From the IMG/VR virus record IMGVR_UViG_3300005541_000013, positions 1 through 38,357 of that record: 38,357 nt of DNA. The stretch is one strand, 5' to 3'. Below the pieces are notes generated by a model. The model saw only the letters and a program-made list of their open reading frames with translations, was not told the DNA's origin and did not search any database. This document shows, piece by piece, positions 37,289-38,357 of this stretch; positions within the stretch are counted from its first letter, which is position 1, and each line of letters starts with the position of its first letter. This DNA comes from a virus. The translations under genes and the position numbers were made by a program.

Positions 37289-38098
37289 ATGAATCCTTAC
37301 GCGAAGACAGCAGAAGAAATGAAAAGACAGTCTGAGGGACCAAAAAGATTTGCTCAGACAGCTACTAAAATAGGAATAGGAGCCGCTGCTACAGCCTTCT
37401 CTCCACTTCTATCACGTGCTGCACCTTTCTTGAGTCAATACATCCCTGAAGATTTAGCTATTAAGGGACTTTCAAAAATAAGTCCGAGTTTTGGGAAATT
37501 CATTCAATCTGCCAGAGATAAAGGTTACGATTTTCAAGAAGTTAAAGACTTCATTGGAGAACAGATCAATCAATCCCAATCCGCAAAAGAATCCAGAAAC
37601 ATCATAGAGCAATATTCCCCAGAACTTCACCAGTTCATTTTAGGAGAAATACAGAAAGGACGTAAACCCATTGAAGCAGCAGCATTGGCTCAAAATGATA
37701 AGAGATTCGGTGATGTGATTAAGAAATTGGTAAAAGATCATAAGGCTCCCTGGTCTCAAATTTTGCAGGGAATTTATGGAAATGGTGACATGGCTCAACC
37801 TTCTCAACCTGCACAAAATCCTCAAAGTCAAGCGGTTTTACAAAAAAAACCAGAGAATTCATTGGGTATGAAAGTAGGTGATAGATTTATTGATAAAAAT
37901 GGAAATGAAGCTATTCTAACACAGTTAAATGACAAAACTTTCGAATATAAAACACAGAAAGGAATTAGATCTGGTCCATTGAATTCTTTACAAAATGAAA
38001 TAGGAAGTCAACCAGAACAGCCTCAACAACCTGGACAAGGTCAACAGGCATTGATGCAGATTTTACAAAAAATTAACCAGAAATTTGGTGGACAATAG
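37289..38098 (+). CDS. Internal virion protein candidate, 269 aa
   Basis: Begins with charged then Ala-rich helix (KIGIGAAATAFSPLLSRAAP) that could enter a membrane, has a helical region with IEQYSPELHQFILGEIQKGR, and a Gln/Pro-rich second half with a small beta segment (VGDRFIDKNGNEAILTQLND) recalling short KOW- or Tudor-like hairpins. Third of the ejection-type set; function inferred from position. Confidence 0.55.
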   Translation: MNPYAKTAEEMKRQSEGPKRFAQTATKIGIGAAATAFSPLLSRAAPFLSQYIPEDLAIKGLSKISPSFGKFIQSARDKGYDFQEVKDFIGEQINQSQSAKESRNIIEQYSPELHQFILGEIQKGRKPIEAAALAQNDKRFGDVIKKLVKDHKAPWSQILQGIYGNGDMAQPSQPAQNPQSQAVLQKKPENSLGMKVGDRFIDKNGNEAILTQLNDKTFEYKTQKGIRSGPLNSLQNEIGSQPEQPQQPGQGQQALMQILQKINQKFGGQ

Positions 38099-38357
38099 TG
38101 AATGAACGTCAGGAATTGGAAGCATTACTTTCTGAACTTCTTCAGGCCATTCAAATGGTCATGCAATCAGGGGAAATTCTAAGCGATGAATTTCAAGGAG
38201 AATTGGCACGCACACTAGAATTACTGACTACTCGCATAGATCAATTGAGTGCAAGCCCTGCGGAATCACTTCAACCTCAACCAGTCTCTGAACAAATTCA
38301 ACAAGGAATGCCTTCCAGCAATATAGAAGGATTTGCTTATGATGATAATAATCAAAG
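38098..38357 (+). CDS. KTSC-domain protein, N-terminal part (3' truncated by window edge)
   Basis: A GTG start overlapping the previous TAG by one base; an overlapping ATG at 38102 in another frame soon stops. The visible 86 residues begin with a helix (ELEALLSELLQAIQMVMQSG), continue as a Gln/Pro linker and end SSNIEGFAYDDNNQ, the opening of a KTSC domain ('S.i.gfaYd...q.L.v.F'). The rest of such a domain begins at window position 1-3. If they join, the protein is about 155-160 residues. Confidence 0.7.
   Translation, partial: MNERQELEALLSELLQAIQMVMQSGEILSDEFQGELARTLELLTTRIDQLSASPAESLQPQPVSEQIQQGMPSSNIEGFAYDDNNQ

Noticed and set aside
38340-38357. Direct joining of the two window ends
   Set aside because: Reading across the raw junction gives a stop within a few codons, and the KTSC domain would lack its central strand; a short piece must be missing.
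1-38357. CRISPR arrays, insertion sequences, tyrosine integrase, DNA or RNA polymerase genes
   Set aside because: Searched by eye for regular spaced repeats, transposase motifs and polymerase motifs; none seen.

Overview
This window is an AT-rich, densely packed genome of a short-tailed (podovirus-type) double-stranded DNA bacteriophage. The recognisable virion genes are a PBSX-like large terminase, a P22-type portal, an N4-gp56-type major capsid protein, gp4/gp10-like head-to-tail proteins, internal (ejection) proteins, and S74-peptidase and gp53-like fibre genes. The map is nearly complete and probably circular or circularly permuted. The two ends appear to be the two halves of one gene: the right end stops just inside a KTSC-like domain and the left end opens in the rest of that domain, with only about 44-50 bases missing. 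Shine-Dalgarno sites and sigma70-type promoters are conventional, so the host is a bacterium. No gene names the host. One accessory protein (19594-20160, minus) resembles, from memory only, the hydrophobic-domain proteins of amoeba-associated Chlamydiae; this is a weak lead.

Layout. 1-170: end of the last virion gene. 172-946 (minus): three small genes, two with one membrane helix and a coiled coil. 1155-6137 (plus): fibre region, with a repeat-rich 850-residue protein, small beta proteins, an S74 self-cleaving fibre and two tiny basic proteins. 6214-7887 (minus): recombination operon (YqaJ-type exonuclease, putative ssDNA-binding partner). 7888-8860: control region with promoters, terminators, operator-like repeats, a possible small RNA and a large structured element before the replication genes. 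8861-10702 (plus): replication (initiator-like protein, DnaC-like loader, RusA-like resolvase). 10763-19647: accessory and early genes, including a ParB-like protein, a GroES-like protein, a serine recombinase, an RNA ligase, a metallophosphatase and many small coupled genes. 19594-20160 (minus): the Inc-like protein. 20297-38357 (plus): packaging, head, tail and ejection genes, interrupted by two tRNA-like elements, an HNH endonuclease gene and a minus-strand gene resembling the RNA polymerase alpha C-terminal domain.

How it works together. The phage brings its own recombinase pair, initiator, helicase loader and resolvase, but I recognise no DNA or RNA polymerase, so it must use the host's. 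An RNA ligase, a phosphatase and tRNA-like elements suggest an RNA-repair theme. The GroES-like protein could help fold the capsid. No canonical endolysin or holin is recognisable. Several transcripts carry RNA structures that would hide ribosome sites, at the capsid gene and at the HNH gene.
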